Assembly: GCF_000526695.1 (NCBI RefSeq)
Contig: NZ_JAGO01000014.1
Location: 151,295-215,294 of the forward strand
Length of the DNA: 64,000 nucleotides
Direction of reading: 5' to 3'
DNA from: Carnimonas nigrificans ATCC BAA-78
Lineage (GTDB): Bacteria > Pseudomonadota > Gammaproteobacteria > Pseudomonadales > Halomonadaceae
Shown here: in pieces, positions 17,853-26,500 of the stretch
Position numbering within the stretch: the stretch's first letter is position 1
How the letters are laid out: every line of letters starts with the position of its first letter
The notes under the pieces: model-generated
Database searches by the model: none
What the model saw: only the letters and a program-made list of their open reading frames with translations
Told to the model about the DNA's origin: nothing
Program-made: the position numbers and the translations under genes

Positions 17853-19241
17853 ATGTTCGATAGTTTATCCGATCGGTTGTCGGGGACGCTGCGCAATATT
17901 ACCGGTCAGGCTCGTCTCACCGAAGACAACGTTCGTGACACGCTGCGTGAAGTGCGGCGTGCGCTGCTTGAGGCCGACGTTGCGCTGCCGGTGGTCAAGG
18001 CGTTCGTCGAGCGCGTTCGTGAGCGGGCCGTAGGGCAGGAAGTATCCAAAAGCCTGTCGCCGGGCCAGCAATTCGTCAAGATTGTCCGTGACGAACTCGA
18101 AAGCGTTATGGGTGAGGGCAATGCGCCTCTCGACCTGAAACATCCCCCCTCGGTCATACTGATGGCGGGCTTGCAGGGGGCCGGTAAAACCACCACTGTG
18201 GCGAAGCTGGGCCGTTACCTGCGTGAGCGCGAGAAGAAAAAGGTACTGGTGGTCTCCGCTGACGTTTATCGTCCTGCGGCAATTGATCAGCTTGAGCGTC
18301 TTGCTGAAGAAGTGGGCGTTGAATTCTTCCCGTCGGACTCTTCGCAGAAGCCGATTGATATTGCGCGTGCAGCCATTCAGCACGCCAAAATCCAGTTCTT
18401 CGATGTGGTGCTGGTGGATACCGCCGGTCGCTTGCACGTCGATGAAGACATGATGACCGAAATCAAACAGCTTCATAGTGCCGTGTCACCGGCTGAAACG
18501 CTGTTTGTGGTCGATTCAATGACGGGGCAGGATGCTGCCAACACTGCCAAGGCCTTTCATGATGCGCTGCCCCTGACGGGTGTAGTGCTGACGAAGGCTG
18601 ATGGTGATGCCCGTGGTGGCGCGGCGCTGTCGGTACGTTATCTGACCGGCAAGCCCATCAAGTTTATCGGTGTCGGTGAGAAAACCGACGCCCTGGAGCC
18701 TTTCCATCCCGACCGTATCGCTTCCCGTATTCTGGGCATGGGCGATGTTCTCAGCCTGATCGAAGAAGCAGAGCGCACTGTCGATAAAAGCAAGGCCCAG
18801 AAACTTACCAAGAAGATCAAAAAGGGCGAAGGCTTCGATCTGGAAGACTTCCGCGATCAGCTCCAGCAGCTCAAAAACATGGGCGGTATGGGCAAGCTGA
18901 TGGACAAGCTGCCGGGCATGGGGCAAATGGCAGAAATGGCGCAGAACCAGAATTCCGAGAAGGAATTTGGCAAGCTGGAAGCCATGATCAACTCCATGAC
19001 GCCCAAGGAGCGGCGCAAGCCCGAGCTTATCAACGGCTCGCGCAAGCGGCGTATCTGTGCAGGCTCCGGTACTCAGGTACCCGATCTTAATCGTCTTCTT
19101 AAGCAGCACAAGCAAATGCAGAAGATGATGAAGAAGATGAAAAAGGGCGGCATGCAAAAAATGATGCGCGGTATGAGCAGTATGATGGGCGGCGGTGGCC
19201 CCGGTGGTATGGGCGGCATGGGTGGTTTTCCGCGCCGTTGA
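17853..19241 (+). CDS. ffh: Signal recognition particle protein Ffh (SRP54)
   Basis: GTPase of the signal recognition particle: with 4.5S RNA it binds signal sequences and docks to FtsY (encoded at 48.9 kb). The N domain is at 1-90 and the G domain follows with GLQGAGKTTTVAKLG, DTAGRLHVDED and TKADGDARGG. The Met-rich M domain (from about 300) ends in a Gly/Met run. The RNA-binding helix reads RKRRICAGSGTQV. Start 17853 (MFDSLSDRLSG) has GGAGG just upstream; an ATG at 17841 would add four residues. Length 462 is normal. It heads the ffh-rpsP-rimM-trmD-rplS block. Confidence 0.97.
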   Translation: MFDSLSDRLSGTLRNITGQARLTEDNVRDTLREVRRALLEADVALPVVKAFVERVRERAVGQEVSKSLSPGQQFVKIVRDELESVMGEGNAPLDLKHPPSVILMAGLQGAGKTTTVAKLGRYLREREKKKVLVVSADVYRPAAIDQLERLAEEVGVEFFPSDSSQKPIDIARAAIQHAKIQFFDVVLVDTAGRLHVDEDMMTEIKQLHSAVSPAETLFVVDSMTGQDAANTAKAFHDALPLTGVVLTKADGDARGGAALSVRYLTGKPIKFIGVGEKTDALEPFHPDRIASRILGMGDVLSLIEEAERTVDKSKAQKLTKKIKKGEGFDLEDFRDQLQQLKNMGGMGKLMDKLPGMGQMAEMAQNQNSEKEFGKLEAMINSMTPKERRKPELINGSRKRRICAGSGTQVPDLNRLLKQHKQMQKMMKKMKKGGMQKMMRGMSSMMGGGGPGGMGGMGGFPRR

Positions 19242-19256
19242 GGTATGTCCTGAGTG

Positions 19257-19280
19257 AGCGGGAGATAATTATCTTCCGCT
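19257..19280 (+). terminator. Near-perfect palindrome after ffh (weak terminator or 3'-end hairpin)
   Basis: Twelve bases on each side pair (AGCGGGAGATAA / TTATCTTCCGCT) with one G-U wobble. It begins 15 bases after the ffh stop and lies just before the rpsP promoter. There is no T-run, so it may protect the ffh 3' end rather than terminate. Confidence 0.5.
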
Positions 19281-19287
19281 GTGCTGT

Positions 19288-19315
19288 TTGCAGAGGTTGA
19301 AATTTGCCGTAGAAT
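19288..19315 (+). promoter_or_regulatory. Sigma-70 promoter of the rpsP-rimM-trmD-rplS operon
   Basis: TTGCAG (19288-19293) and TAGAAT (19310-19315) are 16 bases apart, about 200 bases upstream of rpsP. The GC-rich discriminator that follows (ACCGCC) is typical of stringently controlled ribosomal promoters. Confidence 0.6.
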
Positions 19316-19516
19316 ACCGCCTCTTTGCACGAGCTGCATCGCGTATCGGCTCGCCGGTAAAAATCCTGCCTCGGCGCCTTGGTACTGGCGTCTGGGTACC
19401 AAGAACGACGGAGAATGCTGGTGCGGCGGGCATGATTGCCAGCCTGGCATTGGATGTCGCGCTCCGGCTTGCGCCGAGAGCATACTGTTATCGAATACAG
19501 CTAGAGAGAATTAGCG

Positions 19517-19768
19517 ATGGTTACCATTCGTTTGGCACGTGGTGGCGCTAAAAAGCGTCCGTTTTATCATATTTCCGTAACTGACTCTCGCGTTTCACGC
19601 GATGGTCGCTTCATCGAGCGTATCGGCTTCTTCAACCCGATCGCGCGTGGCGGTGAAGAGCGTCTGCGTCTCGATCTCGACCGTGTTGCCCACTGGGAAT
19701 CCCTGGGTGCACAGGTATCTGATCGTGTTGCCGAGCTGATCAAGTCTGCTCGCAAGGACGCTGCATAA
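19517..19768 (+). CDS. rpsP: 30S ribosomal protein S16
   Basis: Small-subunit protein needed for assembly of the 30S body. The 83-residue sequence begins [19 protein letters not shown] and contains [18 protein letters not shown], both diagnostic of S16. An AGAGAGAA ribosome site precedes the start. First gene of the rpsP-rimM-trmD-rplS operon, transcribed from the promoter near 19300. Confidence 0.98.
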   Translation: MVTIRLARGGAKKRPFYHISVTDSRVSRDGRFIERIGFFNPIARGGEERLRLDLDRVAHWESLGAQVSDRVAELIKSARKDAA

Positions 19769-19854
19769 TTCGCAGCAGGGTGCCCGCTTGTGCGTCGTTA
19801 GTGAGCGCAAGCCGTGGATAGTTTCCATTCATCGAGTCAGATAGGTGTGAAGGC

Positions 19855-20397
19855 ATGAGTATTGACCGTAACGCTGCTGAGCAGTCGAATGATCAGCGCG
19901 TGGTCATGGGCAGCCTCACCAGCCCCTATGGCATCAAGGGGTGGCTCAAGGTGTACTCACACACGAGCCCGATGGAAGGTATCCTCGATTATCCGCACTG
20001 GAGTATCGAGAAAAACGGCGTTGAACGTCGTTATCGCGTGCTTCAGGGGCGGCGCCAGGGTAAGGGCCTGGTGGTGCAGCTGGAAGGCGTCGATTCTCGT
20101 GAAGCCGCAGAAGCACTGGGTGGTGCTACCATCCGGTTGGCAGCAGAAGAGCTGCCGCAGCTTTCCGCAGGCGAATTCTACTGGTATCAGCTGGAAGGTC
20201 TGGCGGTTGCCACTACCGATGGTGCCGCACTAGGGCGCGTTGCCTATCTGTTTGAAACAGGGGCTAATGATGTACTGGTGGTCAAGGGCGCTGAGGATGG
20301 CAAGGAGCGGCTGCTGCCGTTCATTCCTGACGATGTCATTATTGATATTGATCTGGAAGCGGGAAGCATGACAGTGGACTGGGATCCGGACTTTTGA
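19855..20397 (+). CDS. rimM: Ribosome maturation factor RimM
   Basis: RimM binds S19 and helps mature the 16S rRNA 3' domain. The 180-residue protein has the N-terminal RimM domain ([20 protein letters not shown]) and the C-terminal PRC-barrel part ([11 protein letters not shown] ... [10 protein letters not shown] ... [16 protein letters not shown]). It lies 86 bases after rpsP in the conserved S16-RimM-TrmD-L19 order. The start at 19855 has only a short AAGG before it. Confidence 0.96.
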   Translation: MSIDRNAAEQSNDQRVVMGSLTSPYGIKGWLKVYSHTSPMEGILDYPHWSIEKNGVERRYRVLQGRRQGKGLVVQLEGVDSREAAEALGGATIRLAAEELPQLSAGEFYWYQLEGLAVATTDGAALGRVAYLFETGANDVLVVKGAEDGKERLLPFIPDDVIIDIDLEAGSMTVDWDPDF

Positions 20398-20431
20398 AAC
20401 CGAATGTCGCGCTGATTCTGGAAGAGTTGTC

Positions 20432-21247
20432 ATGACGACCGACACACCGCAATGCCAGCCTGGCCTTAGCATTGGCATCGTCTCGCTTTTTCCGGAGATG
20501 TTTCCGGCGCTTACCGAGCAGGGCGTTATTGGTCGTGCGGTAAAGCAGGGGCTTCTTGATATCCGCTGCTGGAACCCGCGTGATTACGCTCAGGATCGTC
20601 ATCGTACTGTCGATGATCGTCCATATGGTGGCGGCCCCGGTATGCTGATGAAGGTTGATACACTGCGTGCTGCCATTCGTGATGCGCGTGAAGCCCTGAC
20701 CGAAAATGGTCAGCCCCCCAAGGTGATCTACCTGTCGCCGCAGGGTCGGGTGTTTAGCCAGCAAGGTGCCGTCGAGCTTGTTGCTCGTCAGCGTCTGGTG
20801 CTGGTAGCGGGGCGTTACGAAGGTATAGATGAGCGAGTGATCGAAAGCGATATTGATGAGCAATGGTCCATTGGTGACTATGTGCTCAGCGGTGGTGAAT
20901 TGCCTGCAATGGTGATGATCGACGCGCTATCGCGGCTGGTGCCTGGGGTGCTTGGGCATGAGCGCTCCGCAGTGGAGGATTCATTTAGCGATGGGTTGCT
21001 CGACTGTCCGCACTATACCCGCCCCGAAGAGGTTGATGGCAAGCGTGTGCCTGCCGTCCTTCTCGGGGGCAATCACGGCGAGATTCGACGCTGGCGGTTG
21101 AAACAGTCGCTCGGGCGAACGATGCTGCATCGCCCTGAGCTTTTGGATGCGCGAACGCTAAGCAAGGAAGAGCAGCAGCTTCTTGATGCGTTCGTCAGCG
21201 AATACGGCGCTGGGGAAACAGATTCCTCCAGCGACGGCGGTGCCTAA
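20432..21247 (+). CDS. trmD: tRNA (guanine-37-N1)-methyltransferase TrmD
   Basis: Methylates G37 next to the anticodon, preventing +1 frameshifting. The SPOUT-type trefoil knot region is clear: [29 protein letters not shown] and [19 protein letters not shown]. The N-terminus ([20 protein letters not shown]) is typical. At 271 residues it has a slightly extended Asp/Ser-rich tail. It is 34 bases downstream of rimM. Confidence 0.97.
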   Translation: MTTDTPQCQPGLSIGIVSLFPEMFPALTEQGVIGRAVKQGLLDIRCWNPRDYAQDRHRTVDDRPYGGGPGMLMKVDTLRAAIRDAREALTENGQPPKVIYLSPQGRVFSQQGAVELVARQRLVLVAGRYEGIDERVIESDIDEQWSIGDYVLSGGELPAMVMIDALSRLVPGVLGHERSAVEDSFSDGLLDCPHYTRPEEVDGKRVPAVLLGGNHGEIRRWRLKQSLGRTMLHRPELLDARTLSKEEQQLLDAFVSEYGAGETDSSSDGGA

Positions 21248-21348
21248 GGCAGCCTCAAGGCGGCCACGGCGTCATCCACTTAACGATCCCCGCTCTCTTG
21301 CCGGGGTCACGCTGTCGGAAGCTTCCGGCAACATACAGGAGTTTGAAA

Positions 21349-21705
21349 ATGAGCAATCGTAATAAAGTGATCCAGGCGATCGAAAACGAGCAGATCAACA
21401 AGGAACTGCCGGCATTCGCTCCCGGTGATACTGTTGTTGTTCAGGTAAAGGTAGTAGAAGGCAACCGCGAGCGTCTGCAGGCGTTCGAAGGTGTGGTGAT
21501 CGGTAAGCGTAACCGTGGCCTGAACTCCGCTTTCACCGTTCGCAAAATCTCTCACGGTGTTGGCGTTGAGCGTACTTTCCAGACTTACAGCCCCCTCGTT
21601 GACAGCGTTTCTGTCAAACGTCGCGGCGATGTTCGTCAGGCCAAGCTGTACTACCTCCGCGAACTCAGCGGCAAGGCTGCCCGTATCAAGGAAAAACTTT
21701 CCTGA
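21349..21705 (+). CDS. rplS: 50S ribosomal protein L19
   Basis: Large-subunit protein at the 30S-50S interface. The 118-residue sequence [15 protein letters not shown] ... [13 protein letters not shown] ... [21 protein letters not shown] is characteristic. Start 21349 follows AGGAG and matches the family N-terminus; the frame extends upstream but without support. It is the last gene of the operon and is followed by two hairpins. Confidence 0.98.
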   Translation: MSNRNKVIQAIENEQINKELPAFAPGDTVVVQVKVVEGNRERLQAFEGVVIGKRNRGLNSAFTVRKISHGVGVERTFQTYSPLVDSVSVKRRGDVRQAKLYYLRELSGKAARIKEKLS

Positions 21706-21715
21706 TACTTGCCTG

Positions 21716-21742
21716 CACTGGAATCATTCATCGGTTCCAGTG
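21716..21742 (+). terminator. Hairpin after rplS
   Basis: CACTGGAA and TTCCAGTG form a perfect 8-bp stem around an 11-base loop, 11 bases after the rplS stop. It precedes the stronger terminator at 21759 and may act with it. Confidence 0.5.
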
Positions 21743-21758
21743 TTTGGCAACGGCCAAT

Positions 21759-21794
21759 CAAAAACCCGTGCCCTTCAAGGGGTGCGGGTTTTTT
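21759..21794 (+). terminator. Rho-independent terminator of the rpsP-rplS operon
   Basis: AAAACCCGTGCCC / GGGGTGCGGGTTTTTT forms a stem of about 12 pairs with a short TTCAA loop and a run of six T, a classical intrinsic terminator. Confidence 0.88.
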
Positions 21795-21932
21795 GCTGTT
21801 GGCAGCCGTCATTCTCTGTAGTTCGCTGAAGTGATGAAGATTCATCTCTTGTGCGCAAACATGGCTATTCAGGGCGGTAATTCTTCAGAAACGATGGTAT
21901 TTTGTGGAGTCTATCCTTGAAATGCGTCCTTT

Positions 21933-22820
21933 ATGTTCTACACCGCACTGATCGACAGTTTTCTCGATTCCCTCTGGCTTGAACGAGGCGCCAGCCCGCA
22001 TACGCTGGCAGCCTATCGCCGCGATCTAAAGTGTTGGCTGACACATCTGGATGACGCTGCGCTGCTGCTGGCACCGCCGCCGGAGGCATTGGAGCAGCTG
22101 CTTGCCGAACGTCGGGCGGCGGGTTACAGCCCGCGCAGTGATGCGCGTCTGCTATCGAGTCTGCGCCGCTTCTATCGCTGGGCCATGCTCGAAAGCCTGA
22201 TTGAGAACGATCCCATCAGTCATGTAGAGACAGCGCCAGTACGTGCCGGGCTACCGAAAACACTGGATGAAGCCGATGTAGAGAGCCTGCTTGCCGCGCC
22301 CGATACCGAGGAGCCTCTCGGCTTGCGCGATCGTGCCATGCTCGAAGTGCTCTATGCCTGCGGATTGCGTGTTACCGAACTGATAGAGCTGCGCGTTGAT
22401 AGCCTCAACCTGCGCCAAGGGGTAGTACGGGTGCTAGGGAAGGGCAATAAGGAGCGTCTGGTGCCCCTCGGTGAGGAGGCATCGGATTGGCTTGAGCGCT
22501 ATATGCGTCAGGGGCGTAACCTGCTGATGGCAGATATTACCCGCCCCCCCTTGTTTCCCGGTCGTCATGATGGCTTCATGACCCGACAAACGTTTTGGTA
22601 TCGCATCAAAAAGCACGCTGTGCAGGCAGGGATTCACAAGCCGCTGTCGCCACATACGCTGCGCCATGCGTTTGCAACGCATCTGCTGGATCACGGGGCG
22701 CATCTGCGCGTCGTACAGGAATTGCTGGGCCACCGTGACCTCTCGACCACCCAGATTTACACTCATGTTGCTCAACGGCGTCTTGAACAGCTGCATCAGC
22801 AGCACCATCCGCGTGGCTGA
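21933..22820 (+). CDS. xerD: Site-specific tyrosine recombinase XerD
   Basis: With XerC it resolves chromosome dimers at dif under FtsK control. The 295-residue protein has the N-terminal SAM-like core-binding domain (LERGASPHTLAAYRRDL) and the catalytic residues in order: Arg in ACGLRVTELIEL, Lys in VLGKGNKERLVPLG, His-x-x-Arg in SPHTLRHAFATHLL, His in LLGHRDLSTTQ and the nucleophile Tyr in IYTHV. The xerD-dsbC pairing as in E. coli supports XerD over XerC. The ribosome site is poor. Confidence 0.95.
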   Translation: MFYTALIDSFLDSLWLERGASPHTLAAYRRDLKCWLTHLDDAALLLAPPPEALEQLLAERRAAGYSPRSDARLLSSLRRFYRWAMLESLIENDPISHVETAPVRAGLPKTLDEADVESLLAAPDTEEPLGLRDRAMLEVLYACGLRVTELIELRVDSLNLRQGVVRVLGKGNKERLVPLGEEASDWLERYMRQGRNLLMADITRPPLFPGRHDGFMTRQTFWYRIKKHAVQAGIHKPLSPHTLRHAFATHLLDHGAHLRVVQELLGHRDLSTTQIYTHVAQRRLEQLHQQHHPRG

Positions 22821-22849
22821 GAGCAGTTTCTTTTTACGGAGTCTTTTGT

Positions 22850-23602
22850 ATGTTTGCGTTTGGATTTCACCGCCTTGCAGTCGCCGCTGTGGCGTGTGCC
22901 GGTGCGATGAGTGTCGCGCTCCCGGCGCTGGCCGCCAGCGCTCCCGATATTTCCTCGTTGACGATTGGAGGGCGCAAGGTGACTGTCACTGATGCGCGAG
23001 CTACCCCTATCGAAGGTCTTTATCGGTTAACATTGGAAAGCGGCGATGTGGTTTTCTCGGACCCCGAAGGCCATTACATGCTGACCGGTGATCTGTATGA
23101 AAACGGTGAGCATGGGCTGGTTAACCTGAGTGAACAAGCCGCCAACGAACAGCGCCGTGACGCCCTCGCGAAGCTTGATAAGCAGGATAGCGTGGTATTC
23201 CGCCCGGCGGGGGAGATCAAAGGTACGCTAACGGTGTTCAGTGATATTACCTGTCCCTACTGCCATGAGCTGCACAAGGAAGTACCGAAGCTGAACCAGC
23301 AGGGGATTGCGGTACGCTATCTGGCCTTCCCGCGTGCGGGCGACCGTTCACCGGCTGCTGCCGAACTGGCGCAAATATGGTGCAGCCGGAATCCGCAGCA
23401 GGCCATGACAGCGGCGTTTGACGGTAAAATGCCTGATAACAGCGGTAAACAGTGCGCCAGCATCGTATCGCGTGATTATGAGCTGGGGCGTCAGTTGGGT
23501 GTGCAGGGAACGCCTGCCATTATTTACCCCGATGGCAGTCTGGTACCAGGCTATTTGCCCGTCGCCCAGCTAATATCGCACTTCAAGCAACATTCGCAGT
23601 AG
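22850..23602 (+). CDS. dsbC: Periplasmic thiol:disulfide isomerase DsbC
   Basis: Reshuffles wrong disulfide bonds in secreted proteins. The signal peptide covers about residues 1-27 (AVACAGAMSVALPALAAS). The N-terminal dimerisation domain follows, then the thioredoxin-like domain with active site TCPYCHELH (Cys-Pro-Tyr-Cys; E. coli has Cys-Gly-Tyr-Cys). The structural cysteines (IWCSRN and GKQCASIV) and the cis-Pro loop GVQGTPAIIYPDG are present. 250 residues. It lies 29 bases after xerD. Confidence 0.94.
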   Translation: MFAFGFHRLAVAAVACAGAMSVALPALAASAPDISSLTIGGRKVTVTDARATPIEGLYRLTLESGDVVFSDPEGHYMLTGDLYENGEHGLVNLSEQAANEQRRDALAKLDKQDSVVFRPAGEIKGTLTVFSDITCPYCHELHKEVPKLNQQGIAVRYLAFPRAGDRSPAAAELAQIWCSRNPQQAMTAAFDGKMPDNSGKQCASIVSRDYELGRQLGVQGTPAIIYPDGSLVPGYLPVAQLISHFKQHSQ

Positions 23603-23738
23603 ATCGCCCTTGCCGATGTCCCAACAGGCAGATATCGGTATGGAAATTACATACATTCATTGGATGGCTTTCGCCGTTTCCTCGCGGCCCGCAGTAGCCT
23701 AGCCATCCGTTATTGACACATAAGAGAGTCAGGAAATC

Positions 23739-25079
23739 GTGGATTCCGAGAGCAGCGCAGCGCCATCCCTAAAGCCCGTCAGAGTCGGTATTTGTGGTCT
23801 AGGCACCGTCGGCAGCGGTACCTTCAATGTGTTGATGCGAAATGCTGAGGATATTGCCCGGCGAGCAGGGCGTCCCATTGTGGTGGAACAGGTGGGCGCG
23901 CGCCGTGATAACCCTGACTGCGATACCTCTGCTGCCAACGTGACGCGCGATATCTTCGAGGTGGCGCGCAATCCTGATGTCGATGTCGTGGTTGAGCTGA
24001 TTGGCGGGTACGACACTGCCCGGCAGTTGGTGCTTGAAGCGATTGAGCATGGCAAGCATGTGGTAACGGCCAATAAAGCACTGATCGCGGTTCACGGTAA
24101 CGAAATCTTTGATGCGGCTGCCAAAAAGGGCGTGATTGTGGCGTTTGAAGCAGCCGTGGCCGGCGGCATTCCGATTATCAAGACGCTGCGCGAAGGGTTG
24201 GGAGCCAACCGCATTCAATGGGTAGCGGGCATTATCAATGGCACCGGTAACTTCATTCTGACCCATATGCGTGACGAAGGGCGCAGCTTTGACGATGTGC
24301 TTGCCGAAGCCCAGGCGCTTGGCTATGCCGAAGCCGACCCGACGTTCGATGTTGAAGGCATTGATGCAGCGCACAAGCTAACCATCCTGGCCTCCATCGC
24401 CTTCGGCGTGCCGTTGCAGTTTGATCTTGCCTATACCGAGGGGCTGCGCAGGATTACCGCTGAAGATGTCGAACAGGCCGATCGGCTGGGCTACATCATC
24501 AAGCATCTGGGCATTGCACGCCGCACGGATGAAGGGGTGGAGCTGCGGGTGCATCCGACATTGATCGAGAAATCGCGCTTGCTGGCGAACGTGCACGGCG
24601 TTGCTAATGCCGTCGAGGTGATGGGCGACGCGGTAGGGCGCAGCCTCTACTACGGCCCGGGTGCCGGCGATGAAGCCACTGCCTCGGCGGTTATCGCCGA
24701 TATTCTTGATGTGGCGCGCGATACCGCTACAGATCCGCGCTACCGCACACCCTATCTGGCCTTCCGCGGAATCGACCAGGGCCGCCGTGAGTTGCCTATT
24801 CTGCCGATATCGAAAGTGGTTTCCGCCTATTATCTGCGTTTGAATGCCGTCGATCGCCCTGGCGTGCTGGCACGTATTTCACGCATTCTGGCGGATCTTG
24901 ATATCAGCATCGAGAAGCTGGTGCAGCGTGAAGCTGGTCACGAAGGCAGCGCCTCGCTGATTATCCTGACCCACCGCGCCGTTGAAGAGAACATGGACAG
25001 GGCAATAACGCAGCTTGAAGCGCTTGACGATGTAGAGGGCAGCATCATGCGTATTCGCGTTGAAGGCTCCGACGACTAA
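23739..25079 (+). CDS. hom: Homoserine dehydrogenase
   Basis: Reduces aspartate semialdehyde to homoserine with NAD(P)H, the branch point to threonine and methionine. The 446-residue protein has the Rossmann motif GICGLGTVGSGT, the catalytic region (HVVTANKALIA, AAVAGGIPIIKTLREGL, GIINGTGNFILT) and a C-terminal ACT domain (YYLRLNAVDRPGVLARIS), the usual site of threonine feedback. It is monofunctional, without an aspartokinase domain. The start is a GTG at 23739 with AGGA just upstream. thrC follows 29 bases later. Confidence 0.97.
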   Translation: MDSESSAAPSLKPVRVGICGLGTVGSGTFNVLMRNAEDIARRAGRPIVVEQVGARRDNPDCDTSAANVTRDIFEVARNPDVDVVVELIGGYDTARQLVLEAIEHGKHVVTANKALIAVHGNEIFDAAAKKGVIVAFEAAVAGGIPIIKTLREGLGANRIQWVAGIINGTGNFILTHMRDEGRSFDDVLAEAQALGYAEADPTFDVEGIDAAHKLTILASIAFGVPLQFDLAYTEGLRRITAEDVEQADRLGYIIKHLGIARRTDEGVELRVHPTLIEKSRLLANVHGVANAVEVMGDAVGRSLYYGPGAGDEATASAVIADILDVARDTATDPRYRTPYLAFRGIDQGRRELPILPISKVVSAYYLRLNAVDRPGVLARISRILADLDISIEKLVQREAGHEGSASLIILTHRAVEENMDRAITQLEALDDVEGSIMRIRVEGSDD

Positions 25080-25108
25080 CTGACCGCGCTACCATACAGA
25101 GAAACGAT

Positions 25109-26500
25109 ATGCGTTATATAAGCACGCGCGGGAAGGCTCCCGCACTAGGGTTTGAAGATGTTGTTCTGACCGGGCTGGCGTCCGATGGCGGCCTCTATGT
25201 ACCGGAAACGCTGCCCCACATCAGCCACGAGGAGCTGGCCGGGTTTGCAGGGCTCTCCTATGCCGAGATTGCCTTCCGGGTCATGAAGCCCTTTGTGGAT
25301 GGCGCTATCGACGACGAGACCTTTAAAGCCATCGTCAACGATACCTACGCTACCTTCCATCATGATGCTGTTGTGCCTCTGAAGCAGCTTGATGCCAACC
25401 ACTTCCTGCTGGAGCTGTTCCATGGCCCTACGCTGGCGTTCAAGGATGTGGCCTTGCAGCTACTGGGCAGATTGCTCGATCACTTCCTGAGCAAGCGCGG
25501 TGAGCGCGCGGTGGTGATGGGTGCTACCTCTGGCGATACCGGCTCTGCGGCCATCGAAGGCTGCAAGCACAGCGATCACCTCGACATTTTCATTCTGCAT
25601 CCGTATCAGCGCGTCTCTGAAGTCCAGCGTCGTCAGATGACCACCGTGCTTGAGAATAATGTGTTCAATCTGGCGGTTGAAGGTAACTTCGATGACTGTC
25701 AGGCGATAGTGAAGTCCAGCTTTGCCGATCAGAACTTCCTGAAGGGCACGCGGCTGGTGGCGGTCAACTCTATCAACTGGGCGCGCATCATGGCGCAAAC
25801 CGCCTACTATGTAGCAGCTGCCGTAGCGTTGGGCGCACCGCATCGTGAGGTGAGCTTTACTGTTCCCTCTGCCAACTTCGGCAATATTTTCGCTGGTTTC
25901 CTGGCGCGTGAAATGGGCGTACCGGTGCGCCAGTTCGTGATCGCCACCAACGCCAACGATATCCTTCACCGCGTGATTTCAGCCAATGACTTCTCGCGCA
26001 GGGAGCTGCTTGCTACCTTGGCGCCCTCAATGGATATCGTAGTATCGTCGAACTTCGAGCGCCTGCTGTTCTTCGCTTATGACCGTGATGCCGAGGCAGT
26101 CTCCGAGCTGCTTGAGCAGTTCCAGCAATCGCCCGCCGTTCTGGCCGAAGCGCCGCTTGCGTCACTACGCAAGTTGTTCTCCAGCGCCGCCGTCGATGAC
26201 GAGGAAATTCTTGCCACTATTCGTGAAGCACACCAGCGCACCGGCGAGCTGCTTGATCCTCACACCGCGATTGGCTATTGCGCGGCACAGCGCTGCAATC
26301 AGCATCCGGAAGTGCCGATGATCACTCTTGCTACCGCGCATCCCGCCAAGTTTGCCGAGGCGGTGGAGCAAGCTGGATTCGAGGAGGTGCCGCTGCCCGA
26401 CAACATGAGTGACCTGCTCTCCCGTGAAGAGCGCTACGAGGTGATACCGGCATCGATTGACGCGGTGCAACGTTACGTCGCCAGCGCGCGCCGCCAATAA
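25109..26500 (+). CDS. thrC: Threonine synthase
   Basis: Converts O-phosphohomoserine to threonine using pyridoxal phosphate. Motifs of the 463-residue protein: MRYISTRGKAPALGFEDV at the N-terminus, the cofactor-binding Lys in GPTLAFKDVALQLLG, and the phosphate-binding ATSGDTGSAAIEG. It completes a hom-thrC threonine operon. Its stop codon overlaps the recJ start by one base, which links threonine synthesis genes to recJ in one transcript. Confidence 0.97.
   Translation: MRYISTRGKAPALGFEDVVLTGLASDGGLYVPETLPHISHEELAGFAGLSYAEIAFRVMKPFVDGAIDDETFKAIVNDTYATFHHDAVVPLKQLDANHFLLELFHGPTLAFKDVALQLLGRLLDHFLSKRGERAVVMGATSGDTGSAAIEGCKHSDHLDIFILHPYQRVSEVQRRQMTTVLENNVFNLAVEGNFDDCQAIVKSSFADQNFLKGTRLVAVNSINWARIMAQTAYYVAAAVALGAPHREVSFTVPSANFGNIFAGFLAREMGVPVRQFVIATNANDILHRVISANDFSRRELLATLAPSMDIVVSSNFERLLFFAYDRDAEAVSELLEQFQQSPAVLAEAPLASLRKLFSSAAVDDEEILATIREAHQRTGELLDPHTAIGYCAAQRCNQHPEVPMITLATAHPAKFAEAVEQAGFEEVPLPDNMSDLLSREERYEVIPASIDAVQRYVASARRQ

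Noticed and set aside
22850..23602. DsbC active site CPYC as evidence of another thioredoxin family
   Set aside because: The N-terminal dimerisation domain, second Cys pair, length and neighbours are those of DsbC; Pro at that position is a tolerated variant.
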